A DNA stretch of 64,000 bases from Mixophyes australis (Eukaryota > Chordata > Amphibia > Anura > Limnodynastidae). Positions within the stretch are counted from its first letter, which is position 1. The number at the start of each line of letters is the position of its first letter. The notes under the pieces were generated by a model. The model was not told where the DNA came from and ran no database searches. It saw only the letters and a list, made by a program, of their open reading frames with translations. The stretch is from positions 394,068,283-394,132,282 of the forward strand of contig JAVHZZ010000001.1 in the NCBI GenBank assembly GCA_036250195.1, in the 5' to 3' direction. The position numbers and the translations under genes were made by a program. Positions 20,700 through 30,640 of this stretch are shown here, in pieces.

Positions 20700-22318
20700 T
20701 GTCACTCACCGGACTGTTAGTGCGTCTAATTTTAGACATGGGTCTCTCTCTCTCTTGCCAGCACCTGTCTTGCGCCGCGGCCGTCCGCCATCTTGACCAA
20801 AGGATTGCGCATGTGCAAGACCCACGGACTGTTTAAACCTTGTTCCTAGTCTCATTGGATAATTAATCACCTCTCACTACTTAAGGCACCTGTTGCCCTA
20901 TTACCTTTGCCTGTTCTTGGTCCTCATTCCATTGAGACACCGAGGAGTTTCCTGTTCCTGCTTGTGCTATCTGTTTGCTGTGGACGCTACCTGCACCTGG
21001 ACAAGTTCTCTCTCCACATCAAGTGGTAATACCTGCCAGCCGCAGACCGCTCCTTGCTACCTTGTATCGTATCTGCACCTGGACAAGTCTTCTCTCCACA
21101 TCAGTGGTAATACCTGCCAGCCGCAGACCGCTCCATGCTAACTTGTATCGTATCTGCACCCGGACAAGTCTTCTCTCCACATCAGTGGTACCTGCCAGCC
21201 GCAGACCGCTCCATGTTACATTGTATCTTACCTGCACCTGGACAAGTCTTCTCTCCACATCAGTGGTAATACCTGCCAGCCGCAGATCGCTCCATGCTAC
21301 ATTGTATCTTACCTGCACCTGGACAAGTCTTCTCTCCACATCAGTGGTAATACCTGCCAGCCGCAGATCGCTCCATGCTACATTGTATCTTACCTGCACC
21401 TGGACAAGGGTTCTCTCCACATCAGTGGTAATACCTGCCAGCCGCAGATCGCTCCATGCTACATTGTATCTTACCTGTGCCTGGACAAGTCTTCTCTCCA
21501 CATCAGTGGTAATACCTGCCAGCCGCAGATCGCTCCATGCTACATTGTATCTTACCTGCACCTGGACAAGGCTTCTCTCCACATCAGTGGTAATACCTGC
21601 CAGCCGCAGATCGCTCCATGCTACATTGTATCTTACCTGCACCTGGACAAGTCTTCTCTCCACATCAGTGGTAATACCTGCCAGCCGCAGACCGCTCCAT
21701 GCTACATTGTATTTTACCTGTACCTGGACAAGTCTTCTCTCCACATCAGTGGTAATATTGCCAGCCGCAGATCACTTCAGGCTACCTTGTACTCTACCTA
21801 TCTCTGGACAAGTCTTTACTTCATGCCAGCGGTAACACCTGTCAGGAGCAGCTTATTCTACTACTTTGCATGTTACCTATTTTTGGGACTAAAGTCTATA
21901 GTGTCTCTGGAGTATAGCTGCGAGTCACTGACTCTCCTATTACATTGTTGATTGGCTGTTTGCATAGACTTTCTCCAGTTGTCAAGTATTTGCCTGCTGT
22001 ATGCTACCTGCGTGCTAAGCACTTTGGAACTCTCTCCTCCTTTTATTATTACTCATCATTCTGCCGTGCTACCATTGTTTCCACTGTTCAGAGACTATGC
22101 ATATCTATCATTGACATTCCTTCTTCCATTCAGTTTGTATAGTTCCGTATATTCACCACACTCCCCAGAGGACCGCGACCTGCACAGTGGCAGCCGCTAA
22201 AACCATACTTCCTTGCGGGAGTTCCTGGAGAAGACCAGCCACTGTGTTAGACTCCACGCCTCTGGTGAGTAAAGTTACACCTGGTGAATTCTGGGTAAAA
22301 CTCCTAGTGCCCGTGACA
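20700..22318 (+). mobile_element. Solo LTR (1.62 kb) carrying an 81-bp minisatellite
   Basis: Starts TGTCACTC and ends CCGTGACA. CTGCC is at 20695-20699 and 22319-22323. 'CTACTTAAGGCAC' (near 20877) resembles the TATA-like region of chromovirus A, and the two LTRs share a pyrimidine-rich 'CCTGTTCCTG' style downstream. A Ty3/gypsy origin is therefore likely. No gag or pol remains. Confidence 0.85.
20985..21835. repeat. 81-bp minisatellite, about ten units, within the solo LTR
   Basis: Units read 'TACCTGCACCTGGACAAG' ... 'ATCAGTGGTAATACCTGCC' ... 'TTGTATCT'. The period is 81 bp in most units, a multiple of three. Frames on both strands therefore stay open for 241-286 codons (20975-21835 plus; 21019-21744 minus). 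These ORFs are repeat artefacts rather than genes. Confidence 0.9.
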
Positions 22319-22686
22319 CTGCCTTTGCCCCCCCCTTTGTACAACCCCCTGTTCCGTGCTGTCTTTGCCCTGTCTTTTCCTTTCTCTTCTGTCTTCTGCC
22401 TTCTTCTGTGCTCGGGCCTTCACTGAATGTCGCCGGCAGAGAGGGGTAGAGGGACGCCGGCGCTGCGATCATGTGAGTATTTGTATACACACATGATCGC
22501 GCCGCCAAACACCTCCCCCCCCCCCCCCCCCCACCGGCTGCGGAGAAAAAAGAAAAAAAAATGCATTGGAAAAAAAAAAGTTTTTAAAAAAAGTAAAAAA
22601 AAATAAAAATCCAGAATGAGGGCCCATGTAATTAGTACTGCTCCCCCCCCCTCTTGGCGGCCCTGCATGTAACCACCTGTGTATGG

Positions 22687-23110
22687 CAGTGGTTCCCAAA
22701 CTTTTGCAGTTCGCAGCATCCTTAGAGTCTCCATAATTTTTTCAAGGCACCCCTCCAAAATAATTACTGAGCAATCCCGTTTTATAAGTAGTTGGGTCAA
22801 AACAATGTAATAAGTATTTAGGTCAGGACAGAAATACTTATTTAGTTGTATGCAAAAATAATACACATAAATTCAAGGGATAAGAATATTTTTATATATT
22901 TTTTTCAATTATATTTCTGTCAAGGAATAATTTACAGCTAACTCACACTGTGCCAGGCGCGGGCTGCATGGGCAGCAGCTCAGTTTCAGCAGCGCTGTCC
23001 TATACAGCAGCTGCTGCGCTGTCAAAGAGGCGTCCGCGGTTGTGCTAATACACCGCCGCAGACGCTTCTTTGACAGTGCTGCGGCTGCTGTATAGGACAG
23101 TGCCGCTATG
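22687..23110. repeat. hAT-like end fragment and a 45-bp-arm inverted repeat
   Basis: 'CAGTGGTTCCCAAACTTTTG' (22687-22706) is the kind of TIR found in many vertebrate hAT MITEs; a matching right end was not found. Separately, 22989-23035 pairs with 23060-23108 ('CTGTCCTATACAGCAGC' with 'GCTGCTGTATAGGACAG'), giving a long GC-rich stem. Confidence 0.5.
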
Positions 23111-24370
23111 GTGGGCACTAAGTTAGCGCAGGGGGGGGTTTCTGGAGACTCAGACCCCCCCCTGCGTGCGCCACTGTTGGGCTCTGGAACTTTATGTGGA
23201 GCTTTCAGCCCCTCCTGTGTCACACTTTGTGCAGCAATCTCCCTACATGTTCCTCCTATTCCGGCAATAGGCACTTTCACGGTCAGTTGATAATGATGAC
23301 TGTCATATCCTTATTATGGCTGCATCAAAACTTGGTTAGAGCAACCTGCTAATGAAATTGACAGACATCACAGGTAAAGTCGCAGAGTATGTACCAATCC
23401 TTCTTTCTGCTATCACTCACCCCTTTATCCTTGTCTCCTCAGCCAGCCTCTCCTAAGGAATTTATGCAGCTTGTCTCCATAAAGTTATCTACCAAGTAGA
23501 AAGTTTGTAGACGAAAGTCCCCAATCATGATGTAAAAATATTTTATCAGTTGTGGTTAGGTAACAATCTCTCCTATATCTTTGTCTGCATCTTGTCTAGA
23601 TTGTGGAGCAGCTGCTAAAAGTGCTGCCCCTGCTGCACACATATCATTTGCACCTATTTTGCATGAATGTGCCCGATTATTGTGACGTGCATACTGTTTG
23701 CATGTTAAATGGTATCTGTGGAGGTGAGAAATGTTACTTGTTCTAATGGGGGGATCTGGGCATTTGGGAGACATGCATAACTATATGTGGGTTAGGCACA
23801 CTTGTGCACCTCCGTTTACACCCACATGCAGGAACAAGATCTGGTTCTGCAGGGAGAGATATTCAGTTATTGCGGATGCACTCTAGAATGGACTTTGATG
23901 TGACATTTTTGCTCTTTCCGGTGTGCACATTTTGTAGCTGGATCTGTACATCTGCAAAATGTTTGAGTTGGGGGCTGTTCAAATTATTATGCACCATGAT
24001 AGACAATAAGACCCATTTGTGTAAAATAAATTCACTGTTTGCCACAGATTTTACTGTAAATTTCCTCCATTGTCTGTCTTCCTGATTCATTCTCTTGATA
24101 GTTTAAAGTCTGCTTTTGTTGGGTAGACATAATCCTCTTATTAATTGGAGGATATTGCTAAACAAAGGCATAAACTGTTTTTTATATCAAGATAATTTAT
24201 ATCAAGATCATTTTTTTCTGATTCTTAGTACATCTTGGAAATCATATATGGCAGGTGCTATAGTAGCTGAGCGGAAATTACTTTTATGCTAAGCAGGGGT
24301 CTGCCTGCGCTGGGGGGCACTTTGTGGGCTACCTGTTTGTAAGCTAATATATAACACCAACATTTTATGC
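23111..24370. other. No gene recognised
   Basis: No ORF beyond about 93 codons and none recognised. Also no clear repeat structure except a C/G-run pair at 23130-23165. Confidence 0.4.
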
Positions 24371-24394
24371 AGCATTGCACAAAGAATATTTGGC

Positions 24395-24650
24395 ATTCAC
24401 ATCCGTCAATGCCTTATTAGAACTTACAGCATCAATACCCAAAAACAAACAGACACACGCACGCACACTAGGGTCCATTTTAGTCAGCAGCCAATTAACC
24501 TATCAGTATGTTTTTAGACTGTGGAAGGAAATGAGAGCACTTGAAAGAAACCCACACAAGCATAGGGGGAACATACAAATTCCACACAGCTAGGGCCCTG
24601 GTCGGGAAACTGTGAGGCAGCATTGCTAACCACTGTGCCAAAGTGCTTCC
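24395..24650 (-). repeat. Interspersed repeat fragment, copy 1 (related to 62925-63100)
   Basis: 'CCAATTAACCTATCAG', 'TGGAAGGAAATGAGAGCAC' and 'GGGGGAACATACAAATTCC' match, in reverse complement, the order of motifs at 62925-63100. It is a widespread vertebrate-style repeat whose oriented tail here points left. Confidence 0.55.
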
Positions 24651-25016
24651 CAATTATCATTTATTGTTGGAACTGATACCTCAGAAATTAAATTTCACAA
24701 CATTCAGGGTTTTCTAAAGAAAAACATAAGTATGACCGAATCACGCACAGAAAGCATGATATTGGCAACACAGGATTGTTAGAAATAAAATGGTCCTTTA
24801 AAGAATGGAGACACTGGTTGGAGGGGGCTAAATATCCTATAATACCTTTAATTGTATATAAAACACAATACAAAATACATTTCATCGGTCAAATGATTAA
24901 ACTCATGTCCGGCTTTATGCTTTTCAACATTCAATGTTTTTGTTTCTAAGCCCAGTAGACAAGCTGTGGTATTAATCTAGTAGGGCATCAAGGTTATCAC
25001 AAGACAGTTTGTATAC

Positions 25017-25240
25017 TTTCCAGATCTGTCTGATGGCTGATGTAATTTAATGTTACTAGTGGAGAACTTATGTTAAGAGATATGTGGAATCTTGTTCAAT
25101 CTGTGCCTGAACTAGGACTCATAGGTGTCGCTTAGATCTGCCTGGTGGCTGATGTAGTTTAACGTTTCTTGTGAAGAACTAGAAAAATGTTAAGAAATAT
25201 GTTGACTCCTGCTCAATCTATGCCTGAACTAAGAGGAGGG
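25017..25240. repeat. Local tandem duplication in the gypsy relic
   Basis: 'AGATCTG(T/C)CTG(A/G)TGGCTGATGTA' through 'CAATCT(G/A)TGCCTGAACTA' occurs twice, about 115 bp apart. It covers the integrase zinc-binding end. The two copies have diverged, so the duplication is not recent. Confidence 0.65.
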
Positions 25241-25748
25241 GAGGTCTCTTCCCACTTGCACTGCAAACACTAACTTTTCCAACTAAACTATGGACCCACA
25301 TTTTGTGGCTCATTGCCCAGTATCTCGGGCAATCCTAAAAATCTGGGTTGTAGTTGATCAATATAGTAAAATGTCCAATTTTTTTATTTCAGGTGTCTAC
25401 AGCAACGTCTCTGGCAAGTCTATTTATGGAACATATTGTTAAACTTCTTAGCATTCTAGCATATGTGTATATGTGTGTGTATTTATATATATATAATATA
25501 TATATACATACACACTATCAGGTACTATATCAGGGGTTCACGATTCATTCCGACATTTTCGACTGCATTTTTTAATCTATTGGGCATTAAAATATACTTT
25601 TATCTTGTTGTATCGCCCTGAAACAAACAGACAGATTGATATAACAAATCAATCTGTAAAGCAATATCTGAGGACATTCCATAACTAGGCAAAAATATAT
25701 TGCTGACAAACATAGTCCGGAAGCTCGCAATTTACAATTGGAGATCAG

Positions 25749-25936
25749 GGGGTAAATGTATGAACATGCGGGTTCTTCAACACCCGCGTGTTCAGCGTGT
25801 TCGGCGATTAAATTTCAAGCGGCGCTGCATTGTAAAGGGAAGTTTCCCTTTACAATGCAGCGCCGCTTGAAATTTAATCGCCAAACTCACTGAACATGCG
25901 GGTGTTGAAGAACCCGCATGTTCATACATTTACCCC
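25749..25936. mobile_element. Palindromic MITE (188 bp, GGGGTAAATG ends, TSD CAG)
   Basis: The two halves are almost perfect inverted copies. Removing it plus one CAG (25746-25748 or 25937-25939) restores an uninterrupted integrase reading, so the target site is certain. It shares GGGGTAAATGTA ends with the element at 41719-41892. Superfamily not assigned. Confidence 0.85.
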
Positions 25937-26082
25937 CAGGTCTGGTTCTCCACTAGCAACATTACATTTTATCAGTCCTCTGCTAAATTGGGACCTCGAT
26001 TTATAGGTTGATTAATCAGGTATTAGAAGTAATTAATCCAGTGATGTTGTAATTGCAACATTCATGTTATATACAAATTTGG

Positions 26083-26277
26083 ATTTTTTTCATGTCCCTC
26101 ATTTGTTTCTCATACTCTACTTTCCAGGAGCAGTCTGAGTACAAAATATAGACATTTTTCATGTTTTTCCTTTTTCACAATAGCACCTTACAGCGTCTAG
26201 TAAATTGTAAGACTATAGCCCTGTTGAAAGATCATGAAGAGATTCCTAAAATGTTCTTGTTGACTGTCTTAAGTATC
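26083..26277. other. No gene recognised
   Basis: AT-rich flank of the gypsy relic and the next hAT MITE. Confidence 0.4.
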
Positions 26278-26285
26278 CTCTATAG

Positions 26286-26432
26286 CAGTGTTGGCTAACC
26301 TGTGACACTCCAGGTGTTGTGAAACTACAAGTCCTAGCATACCCTTCCAGCAATAAGCTGCTATATATTGACAAAGCATGCTGGGACTTGTAGTTTCACA
26401 ACACCTAGAGTGTCACAGGTTAGCCAACACTG
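26286..26432. mobile_element. hAT-type palindromic MITE (147 bp)
   Basis: TIRs start CAGTGTTGGCTAACC; the arms extend about 50 bp including 'GTTGTGAAACTACAAGTCC'. TSD CTCTATAG is exact at 26278-26285 and 26433-26440. Related by its arm sequence to 46946-47093. Confidence 0.9.
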
Positions 26433-26440
26433 CTCTATAG

Positions 26441-27450
26441 CAAAGTGGCCTGTGGCCTTTTTGGAAGGAGGGGGCATCGTGAAGGAATGAAAATGTATCT
26501 GAAGTGCCTTTACTCAAGAATTCAGTTTGTAAGTAGGGCCCTTTAGGGGGTGCCTTCATTACGTGAAGTGGTGATTGCGTGAATTACACCTGGATAATCC
26601 TTTGATTGGTGAAAGTTCCGAGAAGATATAATTTCATCATGATTCACATTGGATATTTCTATTTGTCTTTTATTTTCCTAATAGCGTTTGTATTATACAA
26701 TACTGTACCATTACTATCTCTTCTTCTTTTTTATAAGTCATTGACTTGAGACTAAAGAAGAAACTGCATGGGTCAACCCCTTCAAATTTAATTATTCTTA
26801 TTTGAATTGCAATATATTTGTCTATATTTCTATTCATAATAGTGTGCCCTCAGCGCAGAAATATTCACTTTTTTGTGTTTTATTGTTCTTCATACTGGGG
26901 CTGGGGTGTTTTGGTCTCTGGTGATTAGATCTACAGCAGGTGGTTGTGAAGTGCTGTAAGGAGATTTGATTTAATTTTGTTAGATAAAGGTATGAGTTAT
27001 ATACTGGAGACTGCAATGTAATTTTGGGGATATTTCTTCACCTGTCCCCCATTAACTAGTTCTTCCACTGCGTTGTGGCATGTCTGCAGGAAGGGAGGGA
27101 GAGAAGAGGATACCTGCAATAAAGTTAAGGGCACATTGGAACAGAGAAAGATAAAGGGTAACATGGAAGATAAACGTGAAATATTTTGGAAAGTTTTATT
27201 ATAATAACATGGAGATATGAGGGAAAATGTAATTGCACATAGGAGACATGAAGGAGAGGTGGAGGGACACAGAGAAAAGGTAATTGGACAGAGGACAGGT
27301 GGGGACACGGGCTGGATAGCCTAACATAATTCAACATGTTTTATATTATACTATATAGTGTTAGAATGCATCTAAAATTAATTTCACACTATCAAAACTC
27401 CTAAATTTTCTATATTTATTTATTAAAATACAGAAATATTGCACATACCA
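26441..27450. other. No gene recognised
   Basis: About 1 kb of AT-rich sequence with minus-strand ORFs up to 103 codons, low complexity and unrecognised. Confidence 0.4.
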
Positions 27451-28020
27451 GAAATAAAATGTTAACATATCATAGTCACTTATAGGTTTGCTCCTGACGT
27501 CTCTGTAAGTATTCGAACTAAGAGCAGACCTTGCACACAGTGATCCTCATCCAATCTCTCTACGCGTTTTGTCTAGAGTGACTTCATCAGGAGGGGTGGA
27601 TCCAGCTTGAAACAGACCATTTCTTATCGGGCAACTTAATTACACTTACAGTTTCATTCATCACATATTATCTATTATCTATTCATCCGAACTTATATTC
27701 ATACACACATCGTGAGTCCATTTTACACAGTGCACAATGTCAAAACTAATATCATCACATATAGTAAATGTATGATAAACAGTGTAATAAAGCTATTAAT
27801 AATAAAAAACAACAACCTCTCTTCTTTGCACAGGTGGATAAATAAATTAATTAGCCTCTTAATGTCAATCTTATACTGATCGATCCAATGGTGTATTAAA
27901 AATGGGACAAAGTACCCTTTTGCAACGCTTCAATCACAACTAGTCTCTAGACGTCAACTTGCTCACACCTTAATTCTGCATTACAACAATTTCTCTCTTG
28001 CAACATTGTATCCATACAAT
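27451..28020 (-). mobile_element. 3' UTR part of a minus-strand PLE relic
   Basis: Assigned because a hammerhead-like fold (27542-27605) occurs on the minus strand at a distance from the PLE stop near 33565 that becomes about 630 bp once the intervening hAT and MITE are removed. That is similar to the 740 bp in the PLE at 3.5-5.3 kb. The 3' terminus is not resolved. Confidence 0.5.
27542..27605 (-). ncRNA. Hammerhead-ribozyme-like fold of the minus-strand PLE
   Basis: On the minus strand: GATCC (27598-27602) and CTC (27591-27593) pair with GGATC (27542-27546) and GAG (27558-27560) as a bulged stem I. The core strand is CTGATGA (27584-27590), stem II is GTC/GAC (27580-27582, 27571-27573), then AAAA (27567-27570), CGCG and TA. 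The first strand is a perfect hammerhead core. The second has A where the catalytic G12 (GAAA) belongs, so this copy should be inactive. Confidence 0.55.
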
Positions 28021-28394
28021 ATCACTATCAGGGGCGGATCAGGAACTTAAAGTTAAAGCTATGCCCTCTCCCCCCCCCCCCCCACACACTTTTCCATCTG
28101 TGGGACAGAGACCTAAATCGGGACAGTCCTGCAGTTGGGAGGTATGAATATTGGTTCACCCCAGGGCCGGACTGGCCATCTGGCACTTCTGGCATTTACC
28201 AGAAGGGCCGATGGCTGTATGGGCCGGTCCGGTCCCTGCGCTTCCAGTCCTTTTTTTTTTTTAAACTTCCGCGCGGCCGCGCGATGTGCCGTCCGTCTGT
28301 TGAGCGCGCAGGTTGTTGAGGTGAGTTGGTGTGTCCGGGGATAGTGACAGGTACTGCAGGGGAGGGGGGAATGAGTAAAAATAACTGCAGGGAG

Positions 28395-29700
28395 ACTGTA
28401 TGGGAGAAGTGATTGAAAATGTCTGCAGGGGGAAGGGGGGGTGTGAGGGACATGTCTTCAGTGGGAAGGGGGGGTGTGAGGGACAATGTCTGCAGGGAGA
28501 AGGGCTGGTGTGAGGGACAATGTCTGCAGGGGGAAGGGGGGGTGTGAGGGACAATGTCTGCAGGGAGAAGGGCTGGTGTGAGGGACAATGTCTGCAGTGG
28601 GAAGGGGGGGTGTGAGGGACAATGTCTGCAGGGAGAAGGGCTGGTGTGAGGGACAATGTCTGCAGGGGGAAGGGGGGGTGTGAGGGACAATGTCTGCAGG
28701 GGGAGGGGGGGTGTGAGGGACAATGTCTGCAGGGGGAAGGGGGGGTGTGAGCGACAATGTCTGCAGGGGGAAGGGGGGGGGGGTGTGAGGGACAATGTCT
28801 GCAGGGGGAAGGGGGGTGTGAGGGACAATGTCTGCAGGGGGAAGGGGGGTGTGAGGGACAATGTCTGCAGCGGGAAGGGGGGGTGTGAGGGACAATGTCT
28901 GCAGGGGGAAGGGGGGGTGTGAGCGACAATGTCTGCAGGGGGAAGGGGGGGTGTGAGGGACAATGTCTGCAGGGGGAAGGGGGGTGTGAGGGACAATGTC
29001 TGCAGGGGGAAGGGGGGTGTGAGGGACAATGTCTGCAGCGGGAAGGGGGGGGTGTGAGGGACAATGTCTGCAGGGGGAGGTGGGGTGTGAGGGACAATGT
29101 CTGCAGGGGGAAGGGGGGAGTGTGAGGGACAATGTCTGCAGGGGGAAGGGGGGGTGTGAGCGACAATGTCTGCAGGGGGAAGGGGGGGTGTGAGCGACAA
29201 TGTCTGCAGGGGGAAGGGGGGTGTGAGGGACAATGTCTGCAGGGGGAAGGGGGGTGTGAGGGACAATGTCTGCAGCGGGAAGGGGGGGGTGTGAGGGACA
29301 ATGTCTGCAAGGGGAAGGGGGTGTGAGGGACAATGTCTGCAGGGGGAAGGGGGGTGTGAGGGACAATGTCTGCAGGGGGAAGGGGGGTGTGAGGGACAAT
29401 GTCTGCAGGGGGAAGGGGGGTGTGAGGGACAATGTCTGCAGGGGGAAGGGGGGTGTGAGGGACAATGTCTGCAGCGGGAAGGGGGGTGTGAGGGACAATG
29501 TCTGCAGGGGGAAGGGGGTGTCTGAGGGACAATGTCTGCAAGGGGAAGGGGGGGTGAAGGACAATGTCTGCATGGGGAAGGGGGGGTGAGTGACAATGTC
29601 TGCAGGGAGATTGGGGGGGGTGAGTGACAATGTCTGCAGGGGGATTGGGGGGGGTTGAGTGACAATGTCTGCAGGGGGAATTGGGGGTGAAAATGTCTGC
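28395..29700. repeat. 33-34 bp G-rich minisatellite, nearly 40 units
   Basis: Units read 'GGGGGAAGGGGGGTGTGAG' + 'GGACAATGTCTGCA'. Length varies with the G run, so frames slip between units. The G-rich strand is the plus strand, with runs of 5-9 G every 33 bp or so. Long minus-strand ORFs (up to 504 codons, 28196-29710) are just translations of the C-rich complement (Pro/Ser/His/Cys/Arg). Confidence 0.95.
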
Positions 29701-29749
29701 ATGGGGGCAATGGCTGTAGGAGGGGGAAAATAAAAAATTGCCAATGTGT

Positions 29750-29935
29750 GTGGGGGTACAGTATATGACTGTAATGTATGTGGAGCGACAGTATATGACT
29801 GTAATGTGTGTGGGGGGACAGTATATGACTGTAATGTGTGTGGGGGACAGTATATGACTGTAATGTGTGTGGGGGACAGTATATGACTATAATGTGTGTG
29901 GGGGACAGTATATGACTATAATGTGTGCTATTAAT
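29750..29935. repeat. 28-29 bp tandem repeat, six units
   Basis: 'GTATATGACTGTAATGTGTG' + 'TGGGGGACA', immediately following the G-rich minisatellite in the same hAT element. Confidence 0.85.
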
Positions 29936-29999
29936 TGAATGTGGGGCTGTTTGGGGAAAATTAGGTATATTTATTAAATTAAATTATAAATTATTTAAT

Positions 30000-30640
30000 G
30001 CCTGAGATGGTTGGGAAATGGTTATTTTTATTAAATATAAATGCTATTTTATTTCTTGCTGGGGTTGATTGGAGGGAGGGAAAGCGGTTTATTTATTAAA
30101 TGGGAATACTATTAATTTAATGTTGGGGCTGGTTGTAGGGAAATAGGTCTATTTATTAAATGTATATACTATTTAATGTCAGGGCTAGTTGGAGGGAAAT
30201 AGATGTATTAAATGTGAATACTATCATTTTAATGTTGGGGCTGGAGTAATGCCTAATTTTAAAACGTAGGTGTTATATTGATTTTACACCGCTGCTGGTT
30301 GGAGTTTTCTAAATTTCATGTAACCATTTTTTTTTTCAAATAGGGCCCCCAACATTCCAGGATCCAGACAAGCAGCAACTGATCTAAAGACACCAGCAGC
30401 CACAAGTGGAGACAATGACAAGGCAGGTAAGAGAGACCAGGACATTCTGCCAACTGCCCTGAATTTGGTGGGTGACTGTCCCGCTTAGTCAGGATTTGGT
30501 GTGAGTACAAGGACAGTTGGGAGGTATGTACTGCTTCACATTGTACTGCTTGTGAAGGCAGAACTGTGTGCTCCTAATAGTGCTCACAGTATTGCCTGTG
30601 TATTTGTTGAAAATGTGTCTAATAACCATATTACATCATA
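30000..30640. other. Interior of the inner hAT: AT-rich, then the shared family module
   Basis: Several 'TTTATTAAAT...GGGGCTGGTTG' repeats (29940-30245) resemble, in reverse complement, those in the outer element at 31550-31800. No coding potential recognised. Confidence 0.5.

Larger units (their letters stand above)
19788..22665. mobile_element. hAT-type non-autonomous element, family 'CAGGGC', copy 1 (split by a solo LTR)
   Basis: TIRs CAGGGCTGCCAAGA and, at the right, TCTTGGCGGCCCTG. Target copy CATGTAAC is at 19780-19787 and again at 22666-22673. The nested LTR removed, it is about 1.25 kb. Its internal module around 20225-20300 ('TCCTGGAATGTTGGGGGAC...TATTTGGAAAAAAATGG') recurs at 31405-31455 and, inverted, at 30320-30365, tying it to the two elements at 28-33 kb. 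20520-20700 is a C-rich tandem of 'CCCCTGTGCCATGCTGCC'-like units. No transposase ORF. Confidence 0.85.
24771..26080 (+). pseudogene. Decayed Ty3/gypsy pol: RNase H and integrase fragments
   Basis: '[17 protein letters not shown]' (24784-24834) is RNase H. 'VKKYVDSCSI' (25190-25219) with a stop next to it is the integrase zinc-binding end. 'IWVVVDQYSKMSNF' (25344-25382) belongs to the integrase core, as do 'RGSRFIPTF' (25533-25559) and 'RPETNRQIDITNQSVKQYL' (about 25615-25671). 'NITFYQSSAKLGPRFIG' (25959-26009) is the C-terminal region before a chromodomain would start. Stops, frameshifts and a TA-rich microsatellite (25465-25515) break it. A palindromic MITE at 25749-25936 interrupts the C-terminal part. 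The closest relative in this window is chromovirus A. Confidence 0.75.

Noticed and set aside
20975..21835. 286-codon plus ORF and 241-codon minus ORF
   Set aside because: Both come from an 81-bp tandem repeat (multiple of three). The repeat lies within an LTR with TSD.
20985..21835. CRISPR-like regular repeats
   Set aside because: No unique spacers of constant length; units are contiguous, and the context is a vertebrate LTR.
28196..29744. Minus-strand ORFs of 426-504 codons, rich in Pro, His, Cys, Arg
   Set aside because: They are translations of the C-rich strand of the 33-bp minisatellite in different frames. No non-repeat domain, and all frames are open alike.
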